22,868 bases of DNA, from assembly GCA_021850745.1 (NCBI GenBank), contig JAJZKX010000004.1:1-22868 (forward strand), given 5' to 3'. The stretch is from Thermoplasmata archaeon (lineage in GTDB: Archaea > Thermoplasmatota > Thermoplasmata > Thermoplasmatales > Thermoplasmataceae). The notes below the pieces were generated by a model. That model searched no databases and was not told the DNA's origin. It saw nothing but the letters and a program-made list of their open reading frames with translations. How positions within the stretch are numbered: position 1 is the stretch's first letter; every line of letters starts with the position of its first letter. This document shows positions 22,868 through 22,868 of this stretch, piece by piece. A program made the position numbers and the translations under genes.

Positions 22868-22868
22868 A

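Noticed and set aside
1..22868. CRISPR arrays, rRNA genes, toxin-antitoxin pairs, defence islands
   Set aside because: I looked for spaced direct repeats, rRNA-like sequence and typical defence proteins and saw none.

Overview
The window looks like chromosomal DNA from a thermoacidophilic euryarchaeon of the Thermoplasmatales type. The evidence is an archaeal membrane-bound LonB protease, a DUF2070 membrane protein, a Cgi121-like KEOPS subunit, diphthine synthase, a type A-like succinate dehydrogenase, an archaeal tRNA-Val without an encoded CCA, and TATA boxes about 25-29 bases upstream of start codons, implying many leaderless mRNAs. The species was not determined, and family names come from recognising motifs, not from a search.

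Layout. 1-261: the 3' end of a probable ISL3-like transposase, then tRNA-Val(UAC). 262-579: a gene-poor stretch with a promoter dyad at its right end. 580-5236: a phosphoribosyltransferase, a convergent P-type cation ATPase, a dCMP deaminase and a DedA membrane protein. 5253-12102 (minus strand): two complete complex II operons. The upstream one, sdhA-sdhB-sdhC-sdhD (8851-12102), resembles the archaeal two-anchor, di-haem type A enzyme. The downstream one, sdhA2-sdhB2-sdhC2 plus a 61-residue two-helix membrane protein (5253-8652), resembles mycobacterial Sdh1 (type F), whose single anchor holds a Rieske-type cluster. 12163-13464 (plus): an hsp20-winged-helix regulator operon behind nested palindromes. 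13452-17390 (minus): diphthine synthase and enolase, a gamma-carbonic-anhydrase-like protein, a PfkB kinase and a Cgi121-like protein whose start overlaps the end of lonB. 17380-22831 (minus): lonB, a small winged-helix protein, a DUF2070 membrane protein and an ATP-NAD kinase-like protein.

How the genes fit together. The central block is respiratory: two different complexes II could feed electrons from succinate to quinone, or one might run in reverse or under other conditions. The neighbouring block is proteostasis: a small heat-shock protein with a likely co-transcribed repressor, and membrane LonB. A 21-bp dyad upstream of hsp20 recurs, with 16 identical positions, upstream of the small winged-helix gene next to lonB, suggesting one regulator acts at both places. 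The remaining genes are housekeeping: enolase, dCMP deaminase, diphthamide synthesis and t6A tRNA modification.

The points most worth following are the tandem type A/type F complexes II, the candidate Rieske ligands and extra CxxCxH in the type F anchor, the possible extra small subunit, and the shared dyad.
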